64,000 nucleotides of DNA from CAVQBJ01 sp963819075 (GCA_963819075.1 CAWFUP010000001.1:248001-312000); one strand, 5' to 3'; positions 1 to 12,606 are shown, counted from the first letter of the stretch. Numbers and translations: made by a program. The notes: a model not told the origin generated them from the letters alone.

Positions 1-104
1 CCGGCCTCCATCAGCCGCTCTCGACGCAGCTCGCGGCGCTCGGCCGCGGTGATGCCCCGGTAGCGCCGCGCGGTCTGGGTCGGCGAGCTGCTCACGCCGG
101 GCAT
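1..104 (-). CDS. TetR-type transcriptional regulator, N-terminus only
   Basis: The gene starts at ATG 104 and runs off the left edge; about 34 codons are visible. They encode a short Ser/Thr-rich start, then an Arg/Glu-rich stretch (RRYRGITAAERRELRRERL) leading into the first helix. This resembles the N-terminal arm before the helix-turn-helix of TetR-family repressors. The ligand domain lies outside the window. The secreted hydrolase at 403 is divergent and could be a target, but no operator palindrome is obvious between them. Family assignment rests only on this short N-terminal pattern. Confidence 0.55.
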   Translation of the reverse strand, partial: MPGVSSSPTQTARRYRGITAAERRELRRERLMEA

Positions 105-402
105 TCTCGCACGCTCTGTCTCGGCCCAGATCGTCGTGCCAGACGCGCCCTTTCGGACGCTCACCAAACCTCGTCATACCGGGCCGCCGAGGGGAAACAT
201 TGCTGTCTATACAAACTCAACCCTCACTGCTACACTCCGGCCCGTCAAAGAGGTCATGCGGTGCTACAGATTGGGTTTCTGTGGCATTGGCGGACACCGA
301 GTGAGGCTGCAGACATAAGGGTCAGTGGTTCCCCAGCTCGGCCACGCGTCGAGCGAGCGCTCGGTACGTCCGCGATCCGGTTCTACGGACTGTGGAGGAG
401 AG
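105..402. other. Divergent intergenic region, no gene seen
   Basis: About 300 bases separate the minus-strand regulator from the plus-strand hydrolase. Bases 195-240 are clearly more AT-rich than the surroundings and include TATACA and TACACT, so they probably hold the hydrolase promoter, but no well-spaced -35/-10 pair can be assigned. A GGAGGAG ribosome binding site at 394-400 fixes the hydrolase start at 403. Confidence 0.4.
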
Positions 403-2226
403 ATGAAGCGTCGTCTTCGTAGGTTTGCCGCCACGGCGGCCCTCGCGAGCACCGCCGTGCTCGCCGCATCACTGATGTTCGGAAGTGCGGGCGCGAGCGC
501 GTACTCCCCCCCCTGCTGGTTCTTCTTCTGTCACACAACGACGACCACGACGACGAGCACGCAGTCGTCGTCCACGACCACCACCACCGTCACCTCGACG
601 GCCACGACGACGACGACGACGCCAACGACTTCGACAACCACCACGAGCACGTCGACTGGGACCGTGGCAACGATCCCCGCCAGCGGTGGTCTGCCCGGCC
701 TCACCGAGATCCCCTCGGGCGCCGGCTCGCACGGCTACCCCTACGACGCCGTGCCGCAGACGCCGGCCGCCGCGGGAGCCCCGTTCATCAACCTGAGCGC
801 CGTCGGCTATGCCGAGCGCGAGTTCACCATGTCCGGCAACGCCACCGACTACGGGCAGAGCGGCGGTTGGGGCTCGAACGGCAACTGGGGCGTGTCTGCT
901 CAGGGCACCACCCCCTACAAGACGCGCATCATCGTGCGCTACCCGACCAACCCGGCCAACTTCAACGGCACGGTCATCTTCGAGTGGCTCAACGACACGA
1001 CCGGCGGCGACCAGGATCCGGTCTGGTCGGAGCTGTACAACGAGGCCATCTCCGAGGGCTACGCCTACGTCGGCGTGACCGCGCAGACCTCCGGCATGGC
1101 CGACCTGAAGGCGTGGGACCCGGCCCGCTACGGATCGCTCGGCGACGGCAGCGACTCGCAGTCCTATGACATCTTCACCCAGGCGGCGAAGGTCATTCGC
1201 GCCGACTACGGCACCCTCCTGGGCGGTGACGTGCCGAAGAAGCTGATCGGCGCCGGCGACTCGCAGTCGGCCATCCGCCTCGACACCTACGTGAACGCGA
1301 TCCAGCCGGTCACGCACGCCTTCGACGGCTTCCTGGCCGTCGGCCGCGCCGTCGTGGCGGCGCCGCTTGGCAACGGGCTCGTGTCGCTCAGCCCGTTCCC
1401 GGCGATGATCCGCACGAACAACTCGGTGCCGTTCATCCAGCTCAACACGCAGGGCGACGTCTTCGAGCTCGACGCCGGCGCGTCGCGCCAGCCCGATAAC
1501 AACGACCTGCGCACGTGGGAGCTCACGGGCGCGGCGCACATCGACCAGCACGAGGCGACGTACGAGATCGAGACGATCGCCCGCGAGGAACCGACGACGC
1601 CGGTCCCGTCCTGCACCTACGGCACGCCGATCTCGGGCAGCGGCACGGCGCTCGACGGCATCAACCAGGTCAACAACATGCCGCTGTTCGAGGCCGAGGA
1701 CGCCGCGCTGAACGACCTCGACAACTGGGTCGTCAACGGTGTACCGGCGCCGCACGCTCCGTCGCCGATCTCGACGACGTCGCTGCTGTTCGGCCTGTAC
1801 GACCTGCCGAACACCGACCAGTATGGGATCGGCCAGGGCGGGTTGCGCATGCCCGAGGCGAACGTGCCGACCGAGGACTACGGGGTGATCAACCTCCCGG
1901 TGGGGACCACGGCGAGCCTGAGCAACCCGATCTCGCTGCTGAGCGAGCTCGAGAGCGCGCTGTCGGCGTTCGAGACGGGTGGCATCACCAACTCGTCGCT
2001 GCGGACGTTGGGCCTGTGCCTGCTGTCCGGGTACTTCACCGACCTCGGGAACTCATCGCTCAGTGCGCTGTACCCGTCGACGGCGGTGTACGCCTCCAAG
2101 TACACGGCTGCGGCGAACGCCGACGTGGCCGCCGGATTCCTCACCCCGGCGGACGCGTCCGCGGCCATTGCCAACGCCAACGCGGGTATCGGGCCGCTCC
2201 AGGTCCCGCCGCAAACGGTTCCGTGA
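403..2226 (+). CDS. Secreted alpha/beta hydrolase with Thr-rich linker
   Basis: 607 aa. ATG 403 is chosen over an in-frame ATG at 325 because GGAGGAG lies just upstream and the protein then begins MKRRLRRF followed by a hydrophobic core ending ASA, a clear signal peptide. Residues about 45-85 are almost pure Thr/Ser, a linker typical of exported actinobacterial proteins. The remainder matches the alpha/beta-hydrolase domain of the Abhydrolase_10 type: a GAGDSQSA segment holds the probable nucleophile Ser, and a late TGAAHID segment probably supplies the catalytic His. The substrate is unknown. It ends in a long shared terminator hairpin. Confidence 0.85.
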   Translation: MKRRLRRFAATAALASTAVLAASLMFGSAGASAYSPPCWFFFCHTTTTTTTSTQSSSTTTTTVTSTATTTTTTPTTSTTTTSTSTGTVATIPASGGLPGLTEIPSGAGSHGYPYDAVPQTPAAAGAPFINLSAVGYAEREFTMSGNATDYGQSGGWGSNGNWGVSAQGTTPYKTRIIVRYPTNPANFNGTVIFEWLNDTTGGDQDPVWSELYNEAISEGYAYVGVTAQTSGMADLKAWDPARYGSLGDGSDSQSYDIFTQAAKVIRADYGTLLGGDVPKKLIGAGDSQSAIRLDTYVNAIQPVTHAFDGFLAVGRAVVAAPLGNGLVSLSPFPAMIRTNNSVPFIQLNTQGDVFELDAGASRQPDNNDLRTWELTGAAHIDQHEATYEIETIAREEPTTPVPSCTYGTPISGSGTALDGINQVNNMPLFEAEDAALNDLDNWVVNGVPAPHAPSPISTTSLLFGLYDLPNTDQYGIGQGGLRMPEANVPTEDYGVINLPVGTTASLSNPISLLSELESALSAFETGGITNSSLRTLGLCLLSGYFTDLGNSSLSALYPSTAVYASKYTAAANADVAAGFLTPADASAAIANANAGIGPLQVPPQTVP

Positions 2227-2320
2227 TTAGGGGCAGGGAAGTAGGGCCCCAAGTGTCACCGCAATGCGCGCGACCGTTCCCTCCAGGAATGCGCGCATAG
2301 TCCCCTCGACACGGTGGCAA

Positions 2321-2359
2321 GCGCAGCGGCCGCGGCAGGACGCCGCGGCCGCTGTGCGC
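2321..2359. terminator. Bidirectional hairpin between convergent genes
   Basis: GCGCAGCGGCCGCGGC (2321-2336) pairs with the segment at 2342-2359 across a 5-base loop, with a two-base bulge. It lies between the stops of the hydrolase and the convergent metallopeptidase and could serve both. There is no clear U-tract. Confidence 0.6.
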
Positions 2360-2362
2360 CTG

Positions 2363-3376
2363 TTAGGGCACGGCGACGGTCCCGACCACGCGGTCGTGCA
2401 CGAACGTCAGCTTGTCGATGACCGTCTGCGGGAGGGTGAATGGATAAAGGTCACCGCGACCCATGCTGCGGTTGACCGCGTTGAGCGCGTAGGTGAGCGG
2501 TAGCCATTCATCGATCACGGCCGCGAACGGGCGCGAGCCGGGATCGACGGGCGGCGCCGCCACGCGCGACGGGTCGAACGTCTCGCGCGGCCCGGCCACG
2601 AACAGTCCGAAGGCGCCGGCCGTCTGCAGCGTGTCGCGGATGTGCAGGTAGTGGGCGAACGTCTCGGCCCAGTCCTCCCAAGGGTGCATCGCCGCGTACG
2701 CGCTGACGTGGCGCGTGGACCAGTCCGCCGGCGGTCCCTGGGCGTAGTGCTGCTCCAGCGCGGCGTCGTAGTCGGCGCGCTCGTCGCCGAACAGTGCGCG
2801 CGCCGCCTCGCGCTCGCCGGTCCGGTCGACGAGGATCGGCTCGTAGTAGTGCCCGATCTCGTGGCGGAAGTGCCCGAGCGTCGTGCGGTAGGGCTCCCCG
2901 AGCTCGGCGCGCCGCTGCTCGCGGCGCGCGTCGTCGGTCTCCGCGAGGTCGATCGTGATGACCCCGTCGTCGTGTCCGGTGACGATCGGGCCGGCGTGGC
3001 TGCTGGAGAGCAGATCGAACTGCAGGTCGTCCCCGATGGGCAGCCCGAGGTCGTAGAGCTCGAACAGGAGCCGCCGCTTGGCCGTCTCGGCCTTCGCGAA
3101 CGCCGCGAGCCCGGTGAGGTCATCGTCGGCCGGGCGCATGTGCGTCAGGACGCACGACCGGCACAGCGGGCCGCTCTCGTCCTCCTCGACCGCCCAGTTG
3201 CATTCGGCGAGCCGGCTGTTCGCGCAGCGCCGTAGCGTCGCGGTCGCCGCGTCGCCGGTGAGCGCAACGACATCCAGCCGCGACGGCACGAAGGCGAGCG
3301 GTGTGGAGCAACGCAGGCACAGGCTGTTCTCGAAGAACACGAGCTGCCCGCAGTTGTCGCACGCGAACGAACGCAT
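2363..3376 (-). CDS. Putative zinc-binding metallopeptidase with N-terminal zinc ribbon
   Basis: 337 aa from ATG 3376, the start giving MRSFACDNCG directly. Two CxxC pairs near residues 6-22 form a zinc ribbon, followed by more Cys pairs around residues 45-70. Near residue 175 is HFRHEIGHYY, an HExxH metalloprotease motif with a downstream Glu-rich helix. The arrangement matches the family annotated as putative zinc-binding metallopeptidase (DUF4157-like/Peptidase_Mx). No signal peptide is seen, so it is probably cytoplasmic. The open frame continues upstream to 3472, but that extension looks non-coding. Substrate unknown. Confidence 0.8.
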   Translation of the reverse strand: MRSFACDNCGQLVFFENSLCLRCSTPLAFVPSRLDVVALTGDAATATLRRCANSRLAECNWAVEEDESGPLCRSCVLTHMRPADDDLTGLAAFAKAETAKRRLLFELYDLGLPIGDDLQFDLLSSSHAGPIVTGHDDGVITIDLAETDDARREQRRAELGEPYRTTLGHFRHEIGHYYEPILVDRTGEREAARALFGDERADYDAALEQHYAQGPPADWSTRHVSAYAAMHPWEDWAETFAHYLHIRDTLQTAGAFGLFVAGPRETFDPSRVAAPPVDPGSRPFAAVIDEWLPLTYALNAVNRSMGRGDLYPFTLPQTVIDKLTFVHDRVVGTVAVP

Positions 3377-3570
3377 CAGAGGGGGTATAGCGAACGCCAA
3401 GGCGCAGCTTGTGCAGTTGCCGTCTCCGCCGGCCAGCCTCGACGGTTGGCGGCGGTCCCGTTGTGGCCGCACTATGGCGCCTTCGCGCCGTCGGTGGCGC
3501 GCGCGTCACATGAGTGTGCTTTCAGGGTGTCTTCCGGCTCTCTGGCCCTCGCCGGCGCCGCGGCGGCCAA

Positions 3571-3619
3571 GGGGTGTGCTGGATTGCGCCCGCATGGCGG
3601 GCCTGAGGGAGCACACCCC
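3571..3619. repeat. GTGTGCT hairpin element, copy 1
   Basis: Perfect 10-bp outer arms GGGGTGTGCT (3571-3580) and AGCACACCCC (3610-3619) enclose an inner hairpin GCCCGC-atg-GCGGGC. Copy 2 begins 25 bases downstream and copy 3 lies at 54739. Confidence 0.75.
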
Positions 3620-3643
3620 TGGCGCGCGCGCCTGTCCGCGGTT

Positions 3644-3692
3644 GGGGTGTGCTCGATTGCGCCCGCCTGGCGGGCCTGAGGAAGCACACCCC
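3644..3692. repeat. GTGTGCT hairpin element, copy 2
   Basis: Same architecture as copy 1: arms GGGGTGTGCT (3644-3653) and AGCACACCCC (3683-3692), inner hairpin GCCCGC-ctg-GCGGGC. It is nearly identical to copy 1 and in the same orientation. Confidence 0.75.
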
Positions 3693-3794
3693 AGCGCCGG
3701 CGGGCCACCGTCCCACCCACAGAAATGATGTCATTTCTCCTTTGTGCTGGGGCGACGGAGCGGCGGCCCGGTCGTTGGGCGGCCGGGCGGCGCG

Positions 3795-4685
3795 TCAGGC
3801 GTCGAGGGCCACGACGTCGACGGTCACCTTCAGGCGCCTCGTCTTGCCCTGCGTGTGGATCACGCCCTTCAGGGGCGGCACGTCGGAGTAATCGCGTCCG
3901 TAGGCGGTCACGATGTAGCGCTCGTTGACCACCTGGTCGTTGGTGGGGTCGATCTCCAGCCAGTCGGACTCGCCGAGCAGGACCGACAGCCAGGCGTGCG
4001 AGACGTCGGCGCCCTTGAGCTTCGGCCGACCCGGCGGGGGGTCGGTCTCCAGGTAGCCGCTGACGTAGCGGGCCGGTAGGCCGAGCGCGCGCAGGCAGGC
4101 GATGCCGAGGTGGGCGAAGTCCTGGCAGACGCCCTTGCGCCTGACGAAGACCTCGGCCACCGGGGTGTTCACCGTCGTCGCGCCCGGCTTGTAGGTGAAG
4201 TCGGCGTGGATGCGCGAGGACAGCTCGGTGATCGCGTCGAGCAGCGGGCGCTCGGGGGTGAAGGACTGCAGCGCGTAGTCGGCGAACACCGCCGAGCTCT
4301 GCACGAGCGGGGAGTCGAGCGCGAACTGCGCGGCGTCGAGCCGGTCGCCGTTCGGCGAGCGGCGGGCCTCGTCGCGGACGAGCTCCCACGGGCGCTCGCC
4401 GAGCAGCGACAGCCCGCTCGGCCGTGCCGCGACCTCCACGACGCTGTCGGCGGTCACGATCAGCGTGCGGTGGGGCTCCTGGATCGCCGCGTAGGCGACG
4501 CGGTTGCCGAAGTAGTCCAGCCGCTCACGGAAGTACTCGGGCCGCGGATCCATCGTCACCCGTGAGGAACGCAGATGCTGCCCGGGCAGCTCGCGCGGGA
4601 CGAGGTGCAGTTGGCTGTAGCTCGGCACGACGTCGGACTCGTAGCGATACTCGGTGCGGTGCGTGACGCGGTAGGTGATCGTCAC
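3795..4685 (-). CDS. Transglutaminase-like cysteine peptidase family protein
   Basis: 296 aa. The N-terminal beta-rich region opens with the HRTEYRYES pattern typical of bacterial transglutaminase-like proteins. The catalytic core follows: Cys in KGVCQDFAHL, His in VSHAWLSV and Asp in IDPTNDQ, a complete Cys-His-Asp triad. It is the last gene of a three-gene operon; its ATG overlaps the stop of the ATP-grasp gene by 4 bases, so translation is probably coupled. These genes travel together in many bacteria and are predicted to form a peptide-ligation and peptide-cleavage system. The physiological substrate is not known. Confidence 0.9.
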   Translation of the reverse strand: MTITYRVTHRTEYRYESDVVPSYSQLHLVPRELPGQHLRSSRVTMDPRPEYFRERLDYFGNRVAYAAIQEPHRTLIVTADSVVEVAARPSGLSLLGERPWELVRDEARRSPNGDRLDAAQFALDSPLVQSSAVFADYALQSFTPERPLLDAITELSSRIHADFTYKPGATTVNTPVAEVFVRRKGVCQDFAHLGIACLRALGLPARYVSGYLETDPPPGRPKLKGADVSHAWLSVLLGESDWLEIDPTNDQVVNERYIVTAYGRDYSDVPPLKGVIHTQGKTRRLKVTVDVVALDA

Positions 4686-7327
4686 GGCGAGGCCTCCGGG
4701 TTCCTTTGCTCTGAGAGCCCATCCTCGGGCGGGATGCCGGGCAGCCCGGAGTCGGCCGGCCCGACGAGCGCGGCGCGCGGGAGCAGGTGCACGAAGTGCA
4801 CGGCCTCGACGGCGTTGGCGGCGCGCAGCAGGCGGTCGAGCAGCTCCCCGAGGAACTCGTACAAGGCCGGGCGCCCGCCAAGCGCGTCCTCGCGGACGAG
4901 CGACTCGGTGTCGGCGAGACGCAGCGTCGTCGTCGCCTCGAGCAGCAGGCGCTGCTCCTCGCGCAGGCGGCCGTCGCCGGGCACCGGCATGGCGTCGAAG
5001 TCCTCGGTCAGGCGGTCGAGCTGGAAGGCGAGCGAGCGCGGGTTGTTGGCGTCCAGCAGCAGCAGGTCGAGCAGTGTCGGCAACTGCCCCTGGGAGCGGT
5101 AGCGCCGGCGGTAGGTGATGATGCTCTCGGCGCTCAGCAGGACCGACTCCAGCAGGAGGCTGTCGGTCGCCGTGCCGCGGGTCTCGGTCACCGTCGCGCG
5201 CAGCAGCGACAGCAGCTGCACGGAGCGCTCGATGCGCCGCCCGCCGTCGAGGAAGCGCCAGCCGACGTCGCGGACCATCGACTCCCCGGTCAGTCCGTGC
5301 AGGGCGAGCAGGGCCTGCATGACCCGCTGCAGCGCGGACTGCATGACGGCCTGGGACTCGGCGGCCGGCTGGCGCAGCTCGCGGATCTCGGTGTCGAGCG
5401 CGCCGACGACGAGCCAGGTGTCGCCCGAGAGCTGGTCGCGCACCGATTGCGCGGCGTCGAGCAGGCCGCGCAGCGCCTGGGCGATCGTCCCCGGGCGCTG
5501 CTCGTCGATCACGAGCTGGCGCAGCTCGGGGCCGGGCGAGCTCAGCCGGCGCTCGGTCGCCTCGCCTGAGCCCGCGAAGCCGTCCTCGGTCGCGGTGATC
5601 CGCGTGAGCGCCACCAGCAGCGCGCGCAGGGCGGCGACGCCGGCCGGGTTGTCCGAGCCCTGGAAGTCGTTACGCCGGTCGTTGACCGCGCGCAGCAGGC
5701 GGGTCACCGACTCGACGCGTTCGGCGTAGCGCCCGAGCCACCAGAGGTTCTCCGCGGCGCGGGCGGGGATCGAGGCCATCGGGTCGACGGACTGCACGGG
5801 AGCGCCGGCGTGCAGCCAGAACCCGGTCAGACGCTCGGGCTCAGAGGCGAGCACCCAGGTGTCCTTGCTGATCGCGCCCGCCTGGTTGGAGATCCGCCCG
5901 TCGCCGTCCTCGGGCGCGACGCGGGTCAGCCCGCCGGGCATGACGACGTAGCTGTCCTTGCGCGCGACCGCGAACGCGCGCAGGACGCTGCGGCGCGGGC
6001 GCAGGCCGTCGGCGGTGAGGATCGGCGTGTGCGCGAGCGCGAGGGACTCCTGGCCGACCCAGTGCAGCGGCCGCGCCTCGATGCGCCGGCGCAGGTCGTC
6101 GAGCTCGCGGGCGCTGCACTCAGCCCCGAAGACGACGTCGTCGCTGCGCAGGGAGCGCAGCACGAGCTCGTCGAGGTTGGCCAGCACGTGACGCAGGGCG
6201 TGCTCCTCGCCGCACCACCACGTCGGCACGCTCGCCAGCCGCAGCGGGCGCCCGAGCAGGTGCTCGGACAGGCGGGGCAGGAAGGCCGGCAGCGCCGGGT
6301 TCTCGAGCACGTCGCTGCCGAGCGTGTTGACCACCGACACCGCACCGTTGCGCACCGCCTCGACGAGGCCCGGCGTGCCGAGCTGGGAGTCCGGCTTGAG
6401 CTCGAGCGGGTCGCAGTACCCGGCGTCGACGCGGCGCAGGATGACGTGCACCGGCTCGAGCGCGCCGAGCGAGCGCATCCGCACCTCGCCGCCGCAGACG
6501 GTGAGGTCGGATCCCTCGACGAGCGGGTAGCCGAGGCTCGACGCCAGGAAGGCGTGCTCGAAGGCCGTCTCGTTCCACGGCCCCGGCGTCATCACGACGA
6601 TGCGCGGGTCCTCGACGCCGGGCGGCGTCGCGTCCTGCAGGGCCACGCGCAGCGCGCGCAGGAACGGGGCGAGGCGGTGCACCTGCGAGTCGCGGTACAG
6701 GCTCGGGAACACGCGCGAGATGACGTCGCGGTTCTCGAGCGCGTAGCCGAACCCCGACGGGGCCTGCGCGCGATCGGAGAGCACGAAGCACTGTCCCTGC
6801 GCGTCGCGGCCGATGTCGGCGGCGTAGGTGAAGAGCTGCTGCTCGCTCGGGAGGCGGATCCCGTCGCACTCGCGCAGGAAGCCGCCGTGGCTGAACACGA
6901 CCTCGGGCGGGAGCAGGCGCCGGCGCAGGAGCGTGCGCTCGCCGTAGAGGTCCTCGAGCACGAGGCTGAGCAGCTCGGCGCGCTCGATCACGCCGCGCTC
7001 GATCTCCTCCCAGTCGCCGCTGGGGATGACCGTTGGCACGAGGTCGAGCAGCCAGCGCTGCGGCACGCGCGGCGGCTCGGGACCGGTCGGCGGCGACTCG
7101 CCGTAGGCGTTGTAGACGACGCCGTCCTGGTCGAGCAGGCGATCGACCTGCGCGCGGCGGCGTAGGAGGTCCTCGAGGCCGAGGTCGTGCAGTGTGCCGG
7201 CCAGCGGCTCCCAGTGCGCCCGCGGGTGGCCGGCCGGCGCGAGCATCTCGTCGTAGGCGCCCGGGCGCGGGCGGTAGCCGGCGGGGCCGGCGCGGGGCCC
7301 GGGGGGTGTCGGTGCGGTTGTGCTCAT
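4682..7327 (-). CDS. Circularly permuted ATP-grasp / alpha-E domain fusion
   Basis: 881 aa from ATG 7327. Residues about 30-540 form the circularly permuted type 2 ATP-grasp domain, with characteristic segments such as VVFSHGGFLRECDG, VMTPGPWNET and VMPGGLTRVAP. Residues about 560-870 form the alpha-helical alpha-E domain starting ARAAENLWWLGRYAER. In many genomes these are two adjacent genes; here they are fused. ATP-grasp enzymes join a carboxylate to an amine with ATP, and the family is predicted to make an unusual peptide bond that the neighbouring transglutaminases may cut or transfer. It lies 40 bases downstream of the DUF2126 gene and overlaps the next gene by 4. Confidence 0.9.
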   Translation of the reverse strand: MSTTAPTPPGPRAGPAGYRPRPGAYDEMLAPAGHPRAHWEPLAGTLHDLGLEDLLRRRAQVDRLLDQDGVVYNAYGESPPTGPEPPRVPQRWLLDLVPTVIPSGDWEEIERGVIERAELLSLVLEDLYGERTLLRRRLLPPEVVFSHGGFLRECDGIRLPSEQQLFTYAADIGRDAQGQCFVLSDRAQAPSGFGYALENRDVISRVFPSLYRDSQVHRLAPFLRALRVALQDATPPGVEDPRIVVMTPGPWNETAFEHAFLASSLGYPLVEGSDLTVCGGEVRMRSLGALEPVHVILRRVDAGYCDPLELKPDSQLGTPGLVEAVRNGAVSVVNTLGSDVLENPALPAFLPRLSEHLLGRPLRLASVPTWWCGEEHALRHVLANLDELVLRSLRSDDVVFGAECSARELDDLRRRIEARPLHWVGQESLALAHTPILTADGLRPRRSVLRAFAVARKDSYVVMPGGLTRVAPEDGDGRISNQAGAISKDTWVLASEPERLTGFWLHAGAPVQSVDPMASIPARAAENLWWLGRYAERVESVTRLLRAVNDRRNDFQGSDNPAGVAALRALLVALTRITATEDGFAGSGEATERRLSSPGPELRQLVIDEQRPGTIAQALRGLLDAAQSVRDQLSGDTWLVVGALDTEIRELRQPAAESQAVMQSALQRVMQALLALHGLTGESMVRDVGWRFLDGGRRIERSVQLLSLLRATVTETRGTATDSLLLESVLLSAESIITYRRRYRSQGQLPTLLDLLLLDANNPRSLAFQLDRLTEDFDAMPVPGDGRLREEQRLLLEATTTLRLADTESLVREDALGGRPALYEFLGELLDRLLRAANAVEAVHFVHLLPRAALVGPADSGLPGIPPEDGLSEQRNPEASP

Positions 7328-7367
7328 CGCGCGCGGATCGTGGGTGCTTCCCTGCGGCCCGTTGACC

Positions 7368-10715
<3,348 letters not shown>

Positions 10716-10948
10716 GCGCCGCGGAGTATGGCGGCTGGCGCGCTCGGCGAAGGACGCGTATTTGCAGCGGTAACGGGTAAGCGGCCTGGCATTACGCGGG
10801 CTGATGTGATGGCCGCGAGGCTCGGTCTGACCCCATGCCCGCGATAGCATCGCCGCCCCGCCCCTTTGCCTCGGCGTTCGCCAACGCGCCGATCGAGCAA
10901 CTCCGGGACGCCCGACAACCATTCGATCCACTACAGGAGCGTCATCAC

Positions 10949-11929
10949 GTGAGCAATCCCGTACGTGTCACCGTCACCGGCGCCGCCGGCCAGATCGGCT
11001 ATGCCCTCGTCTACCGCATCGCCAGCGGTCAGCTGCTCGGCCCCGATACGCCGGTCGATCTGCGACTGCTGGAGATCCCCCAGGCCATGGGGGCGCTCGA
11101 GGGCGTCGCCATGGAGCTGACCGACTGCGCGTTCCCGCTGCTGCGCGGCCTCGACCTGCACGACAACGCCGAGGACGCCTTCGATTCAGTCAACATCGCA
11201 CTGCTCGTCGGCTCGCGTCCGCGGACCAAGGGGATGGAGCGCGCCGAGCTGCTCGGCGAGAACGGAAAGATCTTCACGACCCAGGGCAAGTCGCTCAACG
11301 AGAAGGCGGCGAGCGACGTCAAGATCCTCGTGGTCGGCAACCCGGCGAACACCAACTGCCTCATCGCGATGAACAACGCGCCGGACATCCCGCGCGAGCG
11401 CTTCACCGCGATGCTGCGCCTGGACCACAACCGGGCGATCGCCCAGCTGGCCGCCAAGCTCGCCGTCCCCGTTACCGAGATCACGCAGATGGGTGTGTGG
11501 GGCAATCACTCGCCGACGATGTACCCCGACCTGTTCCACGCGAAGGTCGGCGGCGAGATCGCGGCCACGGTCGTCGACGATCAGGCCTGGATCGAGCAGC
11601 AGTTCCTCCCGGGTGTCGGCAAGCGCGGCGCCGCGATCATCGAGGCGCGCGGCGCGTCGAGTGCCGCGTCGGCGGCGAACGCGGCGATCGATCACGTCTA
11701 CGACTGGGTCAACGGCACCGCCGACTGGGTGTCGATGGGCGTCCCGTCAGACGGCTCCTACGACGTGCCGGAGGGACTCATCAGCGGGTTCCCGGTCACC
11801 ACTTCGGGTGGTGAGTGGCAGATCGTCGACGGTATCGAGATCGACGACTTCTCACGTTCGAAGATCGATGCCTCCGTGGCCGAGCTCACCGACGAGCGCG
11901 ACACCGTGTCGGGGCTCGGTCTCGTCTAG
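10949..11929 (+). CDS. mdh: Malate dehydrogenase
   Basis: 326 aa. GTG 10949 is preceded by AGGAG at 10935-10939 and gives VSNPVRVTVTGAAGQIGY, the usual start with the NAD-binding glycine loop; an upstream ATG at 10835 lacks support. Other signatures are NPANTNC, LDHNRA and the active-site His in GVWGNHSPT. Length and motifs match the cytosolic-type malate dehydrogenase found in actinobacteria, which interconverts malate and oxaloacetate in the TCA cycle. It is a single-gene unit followed by a strong terminator hairpin. Confidence 0.95.
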   Translation: MSNPVRVTVTGAAGQIGYALVYRIASGQLLGPDTPVDLRLLEIPQAMGALEGVAMELTDCAFPLLRGLDLHDNAEDAFDSVNIALLVGSRPRTKGMERAELLGENGKIFTTQGKSLNEKAASDVKILVVGNPANTNCLIAMNNAPDIPRERFTAMLRLDHNRAIAQLAAKLAVPVTEITQMGVWGNHSPTMYPDLFHAKVGGEIAATVVDDQAWIEQQFLPGVGKRGAAIIEARGASSAASAANAAIDHVYDWVNGTADWVSMGVPSDGSYDVPEGLISGFPVTTSGGEWQIVDGIEIDDFSRSKIDASVAELTDERDTVSGLGLV

Positions 11930-11957
11930 GCGACGCTGCGCGCCCGCCGACAACGAT

Positions 11958-11983
11958 TTGGGGCCGCGTTCATGCGGCCCCAA
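11958..11983 (+). terminator. Terminator hairpin after mdh
   Basis: TTGGGGCCGC (11958-11967) and GCGGCCCCAA (11974-11983) form a perfect 10-bp stem with a 6-base loop, 30 bases after the mdh stop and before the convergent winged-helix gene. It may also serve that gene. Confidence 0.75.
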
Positions 11984-12009
11984 TCCGTTCGGCTACACGG
12001 TCGACCCGG

Positions 12010-12468
12010 TCAGCTCTTCTTGCCGTTCGTGGTCGCATGCCATCCACGCCCGTCGCGCTTCACCTTCCCGTCCTGCTCCAGTCCGGGGAGCACGCGGTAC
12101 AGGTAGTTCTGCTTGATGCCCATCTTGTCGGCCAGATCCGGGATCGCGATCCCGGGGTTGGACTGCACGAGCGTCAGCGCCTGGGCGGCGCGTGTGCCGG
12201 AGCCGCGGCGCCGTCCGGGGCGACGGGCCGCCGTGCGGGTGCGCTTGCGGGCGGGCGCCTTCGTGGCGGCCGCGGGCGTGGCGCCCACCAGCGTGGCGGC
12301 CGCGGGCGTGGCGGCCCTCGGCTTCGTGGTGCCGTTCTTGCCACCTGTGGTGACCGACGCCAGCGCGGCGGCGGCGGACTCGAGCTGGTTGTACTCGTCA
12401 ACGAGCGGGCGCAATTCCTTCAGCCGCTCGTTGATCTCACGTCGCTTCACATCGAGGAAATCTGACAC
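12010..12468 (-). CDS. Coiled-coil and winged-helix DNA-binding protein
   Basis: 152 aa starting at GTG 12468, with AGGAGG only three bases upstream. Residues 1-40 are a charged helix likely to form a coiled coil. Residues about 45-95 are an Ala/Thr/Pro/Lys/Arg-rich linker of histone-tail-like character. Residues about 100-150 resemble a winged helix (ALTLVQSNPGIAIPDLADKM, then a recognition helix and a wing). It could be a nucleoid-associated or regulatory protein; no target is known. Inverted repeats in its upstream region suggest regulation, possibly autoregulation. Confidence 0.75.
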   Translation of the reverse strand: MSDFLDVKRREINERLKELRPLVDEYNQLESAAAALASVTTGGKNGTTKPRAATPAAATLVGATPAAATKAPARKRTRTAARRPGRRRGSGTRAAQALTLVQSNPGIAIPDLADKMGIKQNYLYRVLPGLEQDGKVKRDGRGWHATTNGKKS

Positions 12469-12494
12469 GTTCCTCCTGTCGGGTGGGGGACCCA

Positions 12495-12523
12495 GAGAAG
12501 GTGTGCGGGTGACTCACCTTCTC
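12495..12523 (-). promoter_or_regulatory. 9-bp inverted repeat in the leader of the winged-helix gene
   Basis: GAGAAGGTG (12495-12503) and CACCTTCTC (12515-12523) are perfectly complementary with an 11-base spacer, about 27 bases upstream of the GTG start. It could be a leader RNA hairpin or an operator. Confidence 0.45.
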
Positions 12524-12606
12524 CCTCTATGGTGCCAGTGTAGACCTTAGCCGGGCGGTTGCGCTCGATTGCGGGCATTTCCTCCCGGAACGTGCGGCAC
12601 AGCAAT

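Larger units (their letters stand above)
3377..3794. other. Non-coding spacer holding two hairpin repeats
   Basis: 418 bases between the metallopeptidase start and the end of the transglutaminase operon. It contains two closely spaced copies of the GTGTGCT/AGCACAC hairpin element (listed separately). Several short frames cross it but none has a ribosome binding site or family signature. Confidence 0.6.

Noticed and set aside
2264..2503. Short plus-strand frame after the secreted hydrolase
   Set aside because: It runs through the terminator hairpin and the convergent metallopeptidase end and has no ribosome binding site.
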